NCBI GenBank assembly: GCA_965249965.1
Contig: OZ252262.1
Coordinates: forward strand, 1,550,001 to 1,614,000
DNA length: 64,000 bases
Source: HXMU1420-13 sp965249965
Lineage (GTDB): Bacteria; Bacteroidota; Rhodothermia; Balneolales; Balneolaceae
Direction of reading: 5' to 3'
The translations under genes and the position numbers were made by a program. The first letter of the stretch is position 1; the number at the start of each line of letters is the position of its first letter. The notes under the pieces were generated by a model, which was given only the letters and a program-made list of their open reading frames with translations, was not told where the DNA came from and ran no database searches. Below, in pieces: positions 48,701-57,595 of this stretch.

Positions 48701-49127
48701 TGGCTGCTTGAATTTGAATAATGTGAACAAATTCATGCGTGATCACATTGCGCATCCAATTGTGCGTGCCGCGAAGAGGGGTGTCGAGCGAGGGGACCCA
48801 AATATCAATTTTGTTGTCGAAAAAATAAGCTGCGCCGTTGCTATAATCCTCGCGGTCTTTAAGAACGATGCTTACTTTGGTGTTGGGTTCATGCTGATAG
48901 AGTTCTGTAATTGGACCATAGATCTCTTCCGCAATTCGGGAGACAACCTGTGCAGATCTTGAATTTCCTTCCTGGAAATGCACCATAAAATGATCGCTTT
49001 CTACGGTATACCATTCCAGATGATTGAAGCTATAATCATAATATGCGGGATTCGTTTGAGCTTGAACTCCCTGCCACGACAAAGACAAAAGAATCAACAA
49101 CATGTATGGATAGAATCTGTTTGTCAT
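45768..49127 (-). CDS. Secreted HExxH metalloprotease-like protein with TolB propeller and C-terminal beta-barrel
   Basis: 1119 residues. Signal peptide ends VQAQ (24). Peptidase-MA-like gluzincin domain 30-300: H131-E-F-V-H135 and E191 (WLAEGTAQY). Propeller blades 315-640 with PDGSQIIYS and PNGKEVYFS-type repeats. From about 690 to the end, alternating strands with many aromatic residues, ending HFGLTFDFELL, suggest an outer-membrane barrel similar to bacterial surface antigens. Thus perhaps an OM-anchored surface protease. Overlaps M6-like and DUF5683-like genes by ATGA on both sides. Confidence 0.85.
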   Translation of the reverse strand: MTNRFYPYMLLILLSLSWQGVQAQTNPAYYDYSFNHLEWYTVESDHFMVHFQEGNSRSAQVVSRIAEEIYGPITELYQHEPNTKVSIVLKDREDYSNGAAYFFDNKIDIWVPSLDTPLRGTHNWMRNVITHEFVHIIQIQAAMKRKRSTPVLYLQWLSYEKVRRPDVLYGFPNGIVSLPFASVNVPAWLAEGTAQYQSRDIKYDKWDAHRDMILRTRILSDTYFSLQEMGTFSSKTSLERETVYNQGFGFVIYLAKRFGDDVLRTISESLGEQNIFTVEEAIEMATNIPGEEVFNDWIADRRAFYENQTNGLILSGSEPVEPNGFFNFYPRVSSDGSTVAYLSNKGRDHSLLSLYLQTSNDSSTVAQVDQQHLAEEDHHHFLVNKPAIPFIATTFSFSPDGSQIIYSVNKKNEFGESYRDLYIYDIPTKNKKRLTNSARLQSPNWGPNNQVVAIKYESGTQNLIMFHPDSLGGMQTLTSFEDAETIFTPVWHPNGKEVYFSYADFGHRSIKKIDLESGIISPVLGDHFNDYRDPFLSADGQFLFYAANFEGRFNIYRKNLQTDEVKVLTSVLGGAFMPFVEGNTLYFSEYEAGGYKINKRTLREAELPSFQQPRRIGGTISDAEITLNDFNDKDIDPFGEYAESIADTGSYSFNLESFNVSNERSYREYEDTFLNYSFFPVLRFDNYTKLNGSNGALLRQGDFGKLGENLLRDMKPGVYFANRDAIDKLSVFGGVMLGLTSKPAEDIGDFFSPNRLFRLDRDIFFMAEYRGLPFIKKSWSPTVSIEVFNLHRNVQDGLSIEEFPCTSCGPDTTNVDIGYEVWEANLFLRSKLSRRSLLELGIGYSPYQVQTDNFYSRELETLISGSSSEYFKATTLSAAYTVNYYTYTVDADIAPVGLKGYLRYQYQPAQLLEEYQIKEGALIPIFKKTRNHSTELHVRYGFKTSGKQAFQARVRGFTYFNNPGDAFYTDYVGGFLGMRSYPFFAIAGNSTAFTSLSYFMPVFKDMSTQVGPYIFDKMYARFFFETGNGWFLGNSANSESAQRLGTGNGLKSGIGAELRLASSGYYLFPLKFFVSASYGFNDFSVTLPDAFQTGTNSNRVRYGREVLFHFGLTFDFELL

Positions 49128-52100
49128 CGTGCAATTGCAATTTTGATGGTTTTCGATTCAGTTTTTCCATTTACCGTTGCTTCAAGCCGGGCGAAATATG
49201 CTCCTGATCCCCAATTTTGTGTGTTCAAACGAATTTCTTCCGGAGCACCGCCATTTGCCTGAAAACTTTTCTCAAATATTATTCTACCTGTGTAATCAAT
49301 CACTGTAATATCGACTTCTCCCGGCGCTTCTAATTCAAACCGAATATTGGTTTCATCTTTAGCAGGATTTGGCCAATTATAAGTTTCCTCTTTATTTAAC
49401 ACCGAAAATGAATCATCATTTAAATCAGAAAACTCAATGTATGCTGAGACCTTATTGTATGGGTTTTCCCCATAGCGAGCAGGCCATTGCGTGGATGTAT
49501 GATTTAGAAATCTCCACGCGCGTAAATCCCCAGTGTGGCTTACGGCATACAGTACGTCTTCATACATCGTAGGGTGGATGGGCTGTGCGTTTTTACTAAC
49601 TGCTCCGCCAACATATAAAGGAAATCCTTCGATCGGATTCCCATCGGTTTCGTAAGCAAATATGTTCACAGAATACTCGTCCTGACCAACCACTAAAATA
49701 TCCTGTCGGTTATCTCCGGTGATATCGGAAATAATGGGCGTTCCAATAAATTGAATACTATCCGGCGCTAAAATTGGAGTATTTGCCAATAATGCGCCAT
49801 TGAAATTATACCCTTCAATGGTGTTTTCAGTTCGATTGATTCGATAGATGTGACCTTCATCCACAATAGCAGGCCATTCTGCTTTTTCTTCCTCAAAAAT
49901 GAGTTTAATGGACTCTTCTTTAGATGGATCAATAAGATAAAACCTCCCATCTTCGAACATGAAATAGTAGTTATCCGCATTAGCCTGAATGGTACCGGCA
50001 AACAACCGATTTTCGTAACTGGCTAAATAATCCGGAATATTCTCGCCGACGAATTCTACCGTATTTCCATTAATCCCGACAAACTTGTCGTTGATGATTT
50101 CTGATCGGAATTCGTAGCCGGAAGTATTTTCAATAACGTTTCCTGTTTCAGAATTAATGGAGACATTGGTAAAGTCCAAATCAATAATTTGACCATCTTG
50201 TGAGCTTAGAAACCCCAAATTGGGGGGTAATCGACTTATATGCCAATTTCTAAAACCATTTGTATCAACCGATTGAACAGTCATTGAATCAAAAACTAGT
50301 GGATCATTTGCAATTATTAGCTTGTCTAGGAAAAGTGGCTGTTGGTATGAATAATCAGCAAATGATATTCCAGTATTTGGCTTTTGATTTTCTGAATCAA
50401 TAAAATGAATATCTGATAATGAAGGTACTACAAGTGACAGGTCATCTTGAGTCCTTAGGATACCCATTGACAATGCGAAGTTCACTTGAATATATGAGCT
50501 AATGAAATCATTCGCTTCGAATTCAATTCTAAAACTTTCTTCATAACCCAAATCCTGAGTACTCACCTTCCGAATTCTAAAACTTGCACCCGGCAGATTA
50601 TCCGAGAAATCGTACAGCTCAAATCCTGATCTAGCACCAGAATTGGAATTGTTGTTTGGATAAGTCTCCGGTCCAAATTCGTTGTTTGGGTTTAGGTCGA
50701 TTTCGGTGGATTGAGTAATCACTCTAAAATCATTGCCTGCCCACCAAAAATCGAAAGCATAACCAAACGTAGGGGAGTTATCGAGCAAACCAACGCTTTT
50801 ACCAATATCCTGAGCACCATCACCTTCTTCTAAATCCACACCTCGGCGGTTTTCATTGGCGTTCACCCGATCGCGATCTAGTTGTTGTGCAAGCACGCCT
50901 TCATCAATGTGCCAGATCAGAATGCCACCATTTAAATGGCGATCATCTTCGGTTCCTGCATCACCATCTTCACCGATGTCAAGTCCGCCCGGTAAGCTCC
51001 AATCGAAATTACTTACATCAACGATGGTGCCTGGCGTGAGTAGGGTATCAAAACCTGCCGCTTGAAAAATGAAATCTTCATCTAAATTCGAAAAAGTTTG
51101 TTGAACCAACGATCCATTGGTAGATCGTGTGGTGAAGGTTACGCTCGCTTCAGTCTCACTTGGTAAATTTGGGTCGCGATGTCGGTTTTCAATCAAAAAA
51201 TACTCATTAGAGGATAATTCTACTTTGGAGATGCTGTTTGGTTGATTGAGAGATCCGGCAGGAAGTTGGATCGCATTCATCTCATCGTAGCTAATATTCA
51301 CCGGTGTTTCCCATCCTAAAAAATTTTTTTCCCAGGCAGAGGGTTCAGGAGGGAGCAGCCCGTTGTAGGCAAAGAATCCGGCGCCGTCCATCAAGCCAAA
51401 ACGCCCAATAGCAGGCTGACCATTTTCGGTGTTGAATAAATCCGGAAGCCCGAGGTAGCTACCAATGGAAGCGCAAAGCAAGCCATTGATGGACAGTGGA
51501 AACACAATTTCGTTATCACTGATGTCGGTTCCTCGACGTGATTGGGTGCGAGGAATCAACATCGAATTATTTACTCTAAAACTTCCATTGTTGATGGAAA
51601 ACCCATCAAAAGTAGGATCATCGAGTAAATCAGCGAGATTGTCTTCATCGAGCGTGATAGAAGGAAGATCAAAGGGGGTGATGTCTAAACTGGTGCCGGT
51701 AAGTTCTACATCGCGACCAATTCCTGCATGAAAAATTACAAAAGCAGTGTTTTCAGGATCGAGTCCGGAGGCATCAAAACCACCTTGAGTATCCACTTCA
51801 GTCCAGACATCTTGCATGAGTTCGGCGATTTTCTCGAGCGTAAAAGTCTCTCCGATTGGAGCATATTCTTCCATCGGTTTATTCAACTGGTAAACCTGGG
51901 GCAAAACCTGATAATCAATGGTAAGCTGATTATCAGAGGATTTTAAAAAGTAGTTTTTTGCGAATTCGAGATGTGCTTCAAAATAAGGCCCGTTGTGCGG
52001 GAGCGGATCGACAAAAGTCTCTTCTTCGCGAGTGAGGTACGGAAGCCCATCCATACCATTTGGGCCAAATATCCCGGTACCGGATGTAAGTCGATTCGTA

Positions 52101-52291
52101 TCTGGTTGAAACTCTACCATGACGGCAACTACATTAAGTGTGCCAACTGCCGGCGTTGCTCTTTTAACCTCTTGATTCAGTGAAATTGGGTGAGTTCGTT
52201 TTAGCTGAATCTCCTGACCTTGAACGGGTTGAATAAGAAAAAGAAAGAGCATGCTCGCTAAAAACATGCTCTTTTTCGGGGGAAACATCAT
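49124..52291 (-). CDS. M6-peptidase-like T9SS cargo without catalytic HExxH (predicted pseudoprotease)
   Basis: 1055 residues. Signal peptide (FLASMLFLFLIQPVQGQ). The M6 (immune-inhibitor-A-like) fold is recognisable: GTLNVVAVMVEF, YFEAHLEFAKNYFLKSSDNQLTIDYQVLP and LGLPDLFNTENGQPAIGRFGLMDG. At the spot where active members have HEFGH, this protein has ASIGS (residues 274-278). The middle is beta-rich. The last 80 residues (NWPNPAKDETNIRFELE..., ending KTIKIAIAR) are a T9SS sorting domain. Probably secreted through PorV and processed by PorU. Lies 5 nt from porV. Confidence 0.85.
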   Translation of the reverse strand: MMFPPKKSMFLASMLFLFLIQPVQGQEIQLKRTHPISLNQEVKRATPAVGTLNVVAVMVEFQPDTNRLTSGTGIFGPNGMDGLPYLTREEETFVDPLPHNGPYFEAHLEFAKNYFLKSSDNQLTIDYQVLPQVYQLNKPMEEYAPIGETFTLEKIAELMQDVWTEVDTQGGFDASGLDPENTAFVIFHAGIGRDVELTGTSLDITPFDLPSITLDEDNLADLLDDPTFDGFSINNGSFRVNNSMLIPRTQSRRGTDISDNEIVFPLSINGLLCASIGSYLGLPDLFNTENGQPAIGRFGLMDGAGFFAYNGLLPPEPSAWEKNFLGWETPVNISYDEMNAIQLPAGSLNQPNSISKVELSSNEYFLIENRHRDPNLPSETEASVTFTTRSTNGSLVQQTFSNLDEDFIFQAAGFDTLLTPGTIVDVSNFDWSLPGGLDIGEDGDAGTEDDRHLNGGILIWHIDEGVLAQQLDRDRVNANENRRGVDLEEGDGAQDIGKSVGLLDNSPTFGYAFDFWWAGNDFRVITQSTEIDLNPNNEFGPETYPNNNSNSGARSGFELYDFSDNLPGASFRIRKVSTQDLGYEESFRIEFEANDFISSYIQVNFALSMGILRTQDDLSLVVPSLSDIHFIDSENQKPNTGISFADYSYQQPLFLDKLIIANDPLVFDSMTVQSVDTNGFRNWHISRLPPNLGFLSSQDGQIIDLDFTNVSINSETGNVIENTSGYEFRSEIINDKFVGINGNTVEFVGENIPDYLASYENRLFAGTIQANADNYYFMFEDGRFYLIDPSKEESIKLIFEEEKAEWPAIVDEGHIYRINRTENTIEGYNFNGALLANTPILAPDSIQFIGTPIISDITGDNRQDILVVGQDEYSVNIFAYETDGNPIEGFPLYVGGAVSKNAQPIHPTMYEDVLYAVSHTGDLRAWRFLNHTSTQWPARYGENPYNKVSAYIEFSDLNDDSFSVLNKEETYNWPNPAKDETNIRFELEAPGEVDITVIDYTGRIIFEKSFQANGGAPEEIRLNTQNWGSGAYFARLEATVNGKTESKTIKIAIAR

Positions 52292-52296
52292 ATTCG

Positions 52297-53445
52297 CTAA
52301 AAATCGACGAGCAGACTAAACCGGAGAGTATTTGCCAGGGGATGGTCCGACTCGAGAGTTTTTATATAACTAAAATCAACACCTATGGCATTGTATCTAA
52401 GGCCAGCACCAAAAGTGATGTATTTTCGATCACCGTTGTTTGGGTCCTCGTAATAATAACCACCACGTAGTGCGAATGTATTGTCGTACCAATATTCTAA
52501 ACCTGCGCCAATCATTAACTGTTGAAGCAGGCCTACATCAACATTTGTTTGACCGTTAAAATGAGTCCAGGAATCCCAGGAATCAATCAAAGCTTCAAGC
52601 GGACCGGATGCAACACGCATGGTATCCAGAGAGCCGTCGCTGTTTGTAGTCACTTTATCTTTGGTACGTGCCATGATTTTAGAAACATCTGTGGCAATAT
52701 TGATTCGATTGAATCCTTCCGGATCTAATTCGTAACTGAATGCAACACCAAAGCGCAGTAAAGTGGGTAATGGATCTTTCTGGGCATTATCGGTGTACTG
52801 CATACCTGGGCCAATATTGGAAATGTTGAATCCTGTACTGAAACGTGCACGATTTTGACCAATTAAAAAGTGATTCGTTCGATAGAGCGCAGATAAATCA
52901 ATGGCTACACTACTTCCCGGATTTACTTTTTGTTCACCTACAGAGGTTCCACTTGCTAAACTTGAGTAAATAAATCGTAGGCTGGTACCCAGCGCTAAAT
53001 TTTGATTTACTTCAAATCCATAAGAAAGCCCTAAGGCAAATTCTAAACTGTTGAATTTCGAGATCACATCCGGACTATCTTCATTGGTTACAGCCTGCTC
53101 CCCTAAATTGAGGAACGTAAGATGTCCACCGATGGTACCGATGCCCTCTATATACACTTTGCCAACTACATAATCATAAAATAAGTCGCTCACATTAAAG
53201 TTTTTCAACCAGTTAGAGTGTGTTAGACTAATTTGATTGGTTCGTTGGAAAGCAAGGCCGGCCGGATTCCAAAACATAGCTGCAGCATTGTCTGCCAGAG
53301 CGACACCGGTGTTACCCATGGCTGCTCCACGAGAATCGGGTTCAATCTGTAAAAATGGTACAGCTGTAATTGCGATTTGAGCCTTGCTTACTGCGGGAAA
53401 AACAATGATCGCGAAGATCAGTGCCAACAAGATTTTTTTATTCAT
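52297..53445 (-). CDS. porV: PorV/PorQ-family T9SS outer-membrane protein (PorV)
   Basis: 382 residues. Signal peptide KKILLALIFAIIVFPAVSKAQ; then FLQIEPDSRGAAMGNTGVA and WNPAGLAF, the N-terminal hallmark of the FadL-like PorV/PorQ barrel, and C-terminal ALRGGYYYEDPNNGDRKY. PorV binds the sorting domains of cargo leaving the SprA channel and brings them to PorU. ATG 53445 is preferred to an upstream one adding nine residues. A TATATTTG element (-7-like) lies upstream, without a clear -33. PorU lies 63 nt upstream. Confidence 0.92.
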   Translation of the reverse strand: MNKKILLALIFAIIVFPAVSKAQIAITAVPFLQIEPDSRGAAMGNTGVALADNAAAMFWNPAGLAFQRTNQISLTHSNWLKNFNVSDLFYDYVVGKVYIEGIGTIGGHLTFLNLGEQAVTNEDSPDVISKFNSLEFALGLSYGFEVNQNLALGTSLRFIYSSLASGTSVGEQKVNPGSSVAIDLSALYRTNHFLIGQNRARFSTGFNISNIGPGMQYTDNAQKDPLPTLLRFGVAFSYELDPEGFNRINIATDVSKIMARTKDKVTTNSDGSLDTMRVASGPLEALIDSWDSWTHFNGQTNVDVGLLQQLMIGAGLEYWYDNTFALRGGYYYEDPNNGDRKYITFGAGLRYNAIGVDFSYIKTLESDHPLANTLRFSLLVDF

Positions 53446-53508
53446 AGATGACAAATAGATTTTAGACAACAAATATAACGGATTTAAGCCAATTATATGT
53501 TTAGATAG

Positions 53509-56500
53509 TTATCTGATAATTACGAGCTTTTCGATTTTTTCGGTTGATGTTCTTCCTTCGGGGGTATCTGTTGTAACCCGAAGCACATAAATATAAGTAC
53601 CGTTACCCAGGCGATCATTATCCCTGTCACGGCCATTCCATGGAATACTGGCATAAGAACTAGATGTATTTGTGATATACTCTTGAAGGTGTTGCACAGG
53701 TCGCCCGGATAAGGTAAAAATCCTTATATCGACGTCTAGCGCATTTCCTTGTTGGTTATGTTCGAACGTAAAAGCCGTAGAATTATTCATTGGATTTGGG
53801 TAATTGTACACTTGGTCAACTACTAAATCGTCAGATTCTGCAACTTCAAAGAAGATGGTTTCTTCTGCCGGATTGTTATGAACATCCCAGGCTCGAACTT
53901 TTAGCGAATAATTACCATCCGGAAGTGATTCCAGCGGGTACTCGATACGCCCTTTAGAGAAATCATTAAGTGCGCCTTCATAAAACTCATTGAGTACAAA
54001 GGTGCGCGTTGGTGATGTATCGATAGTAGCGGTTATTTCATGTCCTACTCCTGTTCCTGTGGCGTTAATTCCGGAACTGTCAGCCAGTTCTACGATTAAC
54101 TTTGGGTTGTTTGTGGTGAGATCACCGTTGAAAAAAGATTCGTCGTTTAAGAAAATATCCAGATTTGGACCTGAGCCATCATTCACAGCATTTTCATTGA
54201 TGCCATTAAACACAACATTTGTATAAGAGCCGCCGGCTGTACCGGTTTCTCCATTAGCAAAAAGCAGAATCCGTGCTTGATTCGGGTTGAAACTAATGTC
54301 TTTTGGTAGAATAAAATTTAAACTAAATTGGCCATTGGTCACATTCGCAGAGCCTTTAAATAGTGTATTATTTTCTACTTCAAAGGTACATTCCCGGCTT
54401 GTTCCCCGATACAAAAAGCATCCTCTCGACTCAATCCATTCTAAATCCTGAGGTAAGGAAACGGTTCTCTTTGCGTCTAATAATTCGATAGTAACTACAC
54501 CGTCATAATTTGCATCTGGAGTTCCATCATAGGTAGTTACCGTTCCGCTTATGGTCACATTGTCTAATGCTTTTACAGTGATAACAGTATCAGATTGGGT
54601 TATATCAATGCCATTAATTGCAGAGATTTGGGCAGGTTGCTCAGGTAAAGCAATTCGCAATGCAGGGTCACCAAGTAGAATAAACCGACGAGAATTTGAT
54701 GATGATCCAGCATTAGTATTTTTCGTGCGTAAATAAATATCACCCAGTGTAGAAGGACGTCCATCAGCGTCTCTGGATAACATTTGTTGCGACAGGGCGA
54801 TATTTAAAGCAAAGTTTTGGCCACCTTCAGGATTACTGCTGGTGTAAACTATACGGGTAGTTGTGTAGCTGGCAACCGCACCTCCATTTTCGGCAAAGAA
54901 TAATTCTTCTGCTCCGGATTGTGCATTGATATCATCATAACGCCCGAATTGACAAGTTGCGGTCACAAAAATGGATAATTTGTCTCTGTTTGTGAGGGTT
55001 GGAATGTGATCGATCGAAAAAAGTTCCTCATCAGATAATACATCCGTATTACCATGACCTGAATAATTCATAACAAGCGTGCCATTATTGATAGCACTAA
55101 TAAAATCGGCAGTTGCACCCGGAATTTGCCTTCCTGAACCGGTAATTTCCTCCGGATAATCGAAGAGATAGATTTTATTGAGCCGCAATCCTGAATCGAT
55201 GATATTCATTCTATCGGCCGTACCATCAGCATTCCAAACATGTAGGTCGCGGTTTAACGTCCGATCAGGAAAATCATCATCCCCCGAAAAAGTAAACAGG
55301 TTTTGCCAGTCACCATCATTTTCCGGGTTTTCGTATCGATAAATTTTATCGAGTGCGATTCGAGCTTCTTGCCTTGTTTGCGAAGGAATTCTACCAATCC
55401 CGATATCAATTCTAGATCCGGCTGTAAAGGCGCCTTCTGAATCATCCATAAAACCGAAAAAATCATCGGAAGCATAAGATCCAATCCTACTTAAAGAATT
55501 TGGTGACTGGAAGGTTAGAATGTGATTTGTGTAAGAATTTTGAATGATATTTTTGGTGTCATAAGTAGTATCCCCAAAGAGAAGCAGATATTGAGGTACG
55601 ACTTCACCGTCGGCGATTGCCCGATCCCAAAGGAATTTTATAAAATCTCGAATGGCAGTAGGATCAATAGATCCACCCGAAAATTCATTTAAAATTTGTT
55701 CTTGAGTTAAAATAAGTGGCACTAAACCATCATTTGCACGGTGGTCGGCCAATTCCTGTGCATATGGTAAAAACAGATTGTTAGTTATCACTATATAATT
55801 AGGATAGATTGAAGTGCCGCGAAGATTTTGAGTTTCTACCTCTGAACCAATTTGAGGTGTAAAAAACTCAGATTGAGCTACATACTTTCTGTCACTATTT
55901 CGAGGTGCAACAAAGGTGTAAGAAGAACCATTTTCTACCGGTTGATATAGAATAGGGGAAGTCGTTTCAGTGACATCCATAATTAAAGGAACGGTATTAA
56001 ACCCTGATAGTGAAAAGGTAGCCAGTTCATCGGGGCTAGATGTGGCAGGAGGATAGAATTGAAGATAATTATCTTCAGCAACTAACGTACGTTCAACTTC
56101 AAAACGTAGGAAATCGACGAACCCGTTTGCTCCGTCGTCTCCATTCGACATAATGACTTCCAGCTCAAGAATCTCATTATCAATGGTAGGAGTGACCACA
56201 TTGCTAAACGTACGCCCCAGGGCTGCATCTCCATTATATGATAAATATCCACCGCTCACTCTTGAAATACTGAATTGAGTTACGTTAGTTTGATTCAAAT
56301 TCACATTATAGTTAGTTGTTCTAAGAGCTCTGCTGTAGATTCTCCCCGAAACTTGTACCGGACGGTTTGGGATTATACCCGGTATAGTATCCTTAAAAAC
56401 ACTTATTGGAAGATTTTGTGCCGTTGCCGGAATTCTTTGACCTAACCAATATCGCCCGCTTTTCTGGCGATCTTCTGCTTTGTTTAACTCCTGCTCTTTC

Positions 56501-57387
56501 CAGATAAAATCAACGAATTCCGAAATTTCTCCAGATGGATTGCCTGCAAGTGCAGTTTCATTTAGCCGATTTCCGGCAAAACTACCTATCGTTAAGAATA
56601 CATGCGCCTCATTACTAAAGGGATGAATTTCGTGCGAAAAGCTTGTGCCATTACGGGAAGTTTTGTGTGGACTTGTACCATAAAAGAGTACTCGATCTCC
56701 ACTATTAAAGGAGCCATCATTTTCATCTTCAACAATAATGGGGATTTGGACAAATTCAGATTTCTCAGCACTGTTTAATTCGGGTAAGGCTGCTCCATCG
56801 GTCCCCCAAAGTTGAATATTTCGAGGGTCAATATTATCAATATCGATGCCCAGACTTTGCAAGTAGTTTGCATCAAGTTGGTAGATGCCTTCTTTTCTGA
56901 TGGGGATTTTATACCAGGTTCCGGTTGCAAATGGAGAATCTGCAACGTTAGATTTTTGGCGATTAGAGTACCGAATTGGCTCCTCTTGAATTCGAGGCAC
57001 CTTAACTGTCAATTCTTTGGTTATTGCTACTGAATTATCCATCGGACGAGCAACATGCATAAGTAGATTCGACACGGACCTGCCCTTAAACAAACCTGAA
57101 TTACGTACCTCTACAACCGAATTATTTTGCATTAACGCAAGCCCCTGAATTTGGGACGATGAAATATTGGCTTCAACGTTCACAACAGATTGACTTACTA
57201 TCTCGAAACTTTGATTTGTTGTAGGTATTAAAACCTCAAAATACGGGCTGATCTTTAAGTCTGGATTAGAAATGGTATAAGTGTCGTGCGTAGGCGTACG
57301 CTCGATAAGTTCCATTGTTTGAGCACTACCGTAGATAGGCAACAAGGAAAGAAAGCAAAGTAAGAGGTAGAATCGAATCCTACGCAT
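53509..57387 (-). CDS. porU: T9SS sortase PorU (C25 gingipain-like)
   Basis: 1292 residues. Signal peptide FYLLLCFLSLLPIYGSAQ; long N-terminal beta region (20-500), a C25 peptidase core with catalytic H778 (YSGHGNTDVLS) and C812 (TATCQFGRYDD), then Ig-like modules and a C-terminal sorting-type domain (YNYPNPMNNSTAF...EKIEKLVIIR). PorU cleaves the T9SS sorting domain from cargo and attaches A-LPS. Directly upstream of porV, as in Flavobacterium and Porphyromonas. The cleaved N-terminal part looks like a chaperone-like extension. Confidence 0.93.
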   Translation of the reverse strand: MRRIRFYLLLCFLSLLPIYGSAQTMELIERTPTHDTYTISNPDLKISPYFEVLIPTTNQSFEIVSQSVVNVEANISSSQIQGLALMQNNSVVEVRNSGLFKGRSVSNLLMHVARPMDNSVAITKELTVKVPRIQEEPIRYSNRQKSNVADSPFATGTWYKIPIRKEGIYQLDANYLQSLGIDIDNIDPRNIQLWGTDGAALPELNSAEKSEFVQIPIIVEDENDGSFNSGDRVLFYGTSPHKTSRNGTSFSHEIHPFSNEAHVFLTIGSFAGNRLNETALAGNPSGEISEFVDFIWKEQELNKAEDRQKSGRYWLGQRIPATAQNLPISVFKDTIPGIIPNRPVQVSGRIYSRALRTTNYNVNLNQTNVTQFSISRVSGGYLSYNGDAALGRTFSNVVTPTIDNEILELEVIMSNGDDGANGFVDFLRFEVERTLVAEDNYLQFYPPATSSPDELATFSLSGFNTVPLIMDVTETTSPILYQPVENGSSYTFVAPRNSDRKYVAQSEFFTPQIGSEVETQNLRGTSIYPNYIVITNNLFLPYAQELADHRANDGLVPLILTQEQILNEFSGGSIDPTAIRDFIKFLWDRAIADGEVVPQYLLLFGDTTYDTKNIIQNSYTNHILTFQSPNSLSRIGSYASDDFFGFMDDSEGAFTAGSRIDIGIGRIPSQTRQEARIALDKIYRYENPENDGDWQNLFTFSGDDDFPDRTLNRDLHVWNADGTADRMNIIDSGLRLNKIYLFDYPEEITGSGRQIPGATADFISAINNGTLVMNYSGHGNTDVLSDEELFSIDHIPTLTNRDKLSIFVTATCQFGRYDDINAQSGAEELFFAENGGAVASYTTTRIVYTSSNPEGGQNFALNIALSQQMLSRDADGRPSTLGDIYLRTKNTNAGSSSNSRRFILLGDPALRIALPEQPAQISAINGIDITQSDTVITVKALDNVTISGTVTTYDGTPDANYDGVVTIELLDAKRTVSLPQDLEWIESRGCFLYRGTSRECTFEVENNTLFKGSANVTNGQFSLNFILPKDISFNPNQARILLFANGETGTAGGSYTNVVFNGINENAVNDGSGPNLDIFLNDESFFNGDLTTNNPKLIVELADSSGINATGTGVGHEITATIDTSPTRTFVLNEFYEGALNDFSKGRIEYPLESLPDGNYSLKVRAWDVHNNPAEETIFFEVAESDDLVVDQVYNYPNPMNNSTAFTFEHNQQGNALDVDIRIFTLSGRPVQHLQEYITNTSSSYASIPWNGRDRDNDRLGNGTYIYVLRVTTDTPEGRTSTEKIEKLVIIR

Positions 57388-57551
57388 ACTAATTGACTAA
57401 ACTAATTTGATCTTTAAGTCAGAATAGTAGCTGTATATCTATAGAATACCTGTTTAGTTAGAAAGGAATAAGAATTCCAAACGTGATTGTAAAATTGCTA
57501 GTAATTGTAGCGGTTTGGTATAATCAAACAGGTTTATTAGGATCAATTAGA

Positions 57552-57580
57552 ATAATAATAGGCACAGAGGATAATGTCAA
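57552..57580 (-). promoter_or_regulatory. Candidate promoter for porU run
   Basis: Read leftward: TTGACA at 57580-57575 and TATTAT at 57557-57552 with 17-nt spacing, a sigma70-type arrangement. It lies just after the thiolase stop and about 160 nt before porU. A TAnnTTTG element was not seen here, so confidence is low. Confidence 0.35.
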
Positions 57581-57595
57581 CGAAATGATGGTTTT

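Noticed and set aside
57448..57533. 8-bp inverted repeat ACCTGTTT/AAACAGGT separated by 70 nt upstream of porU
   Set aside because: Too short and too far apart to support an operator or structure by eye.
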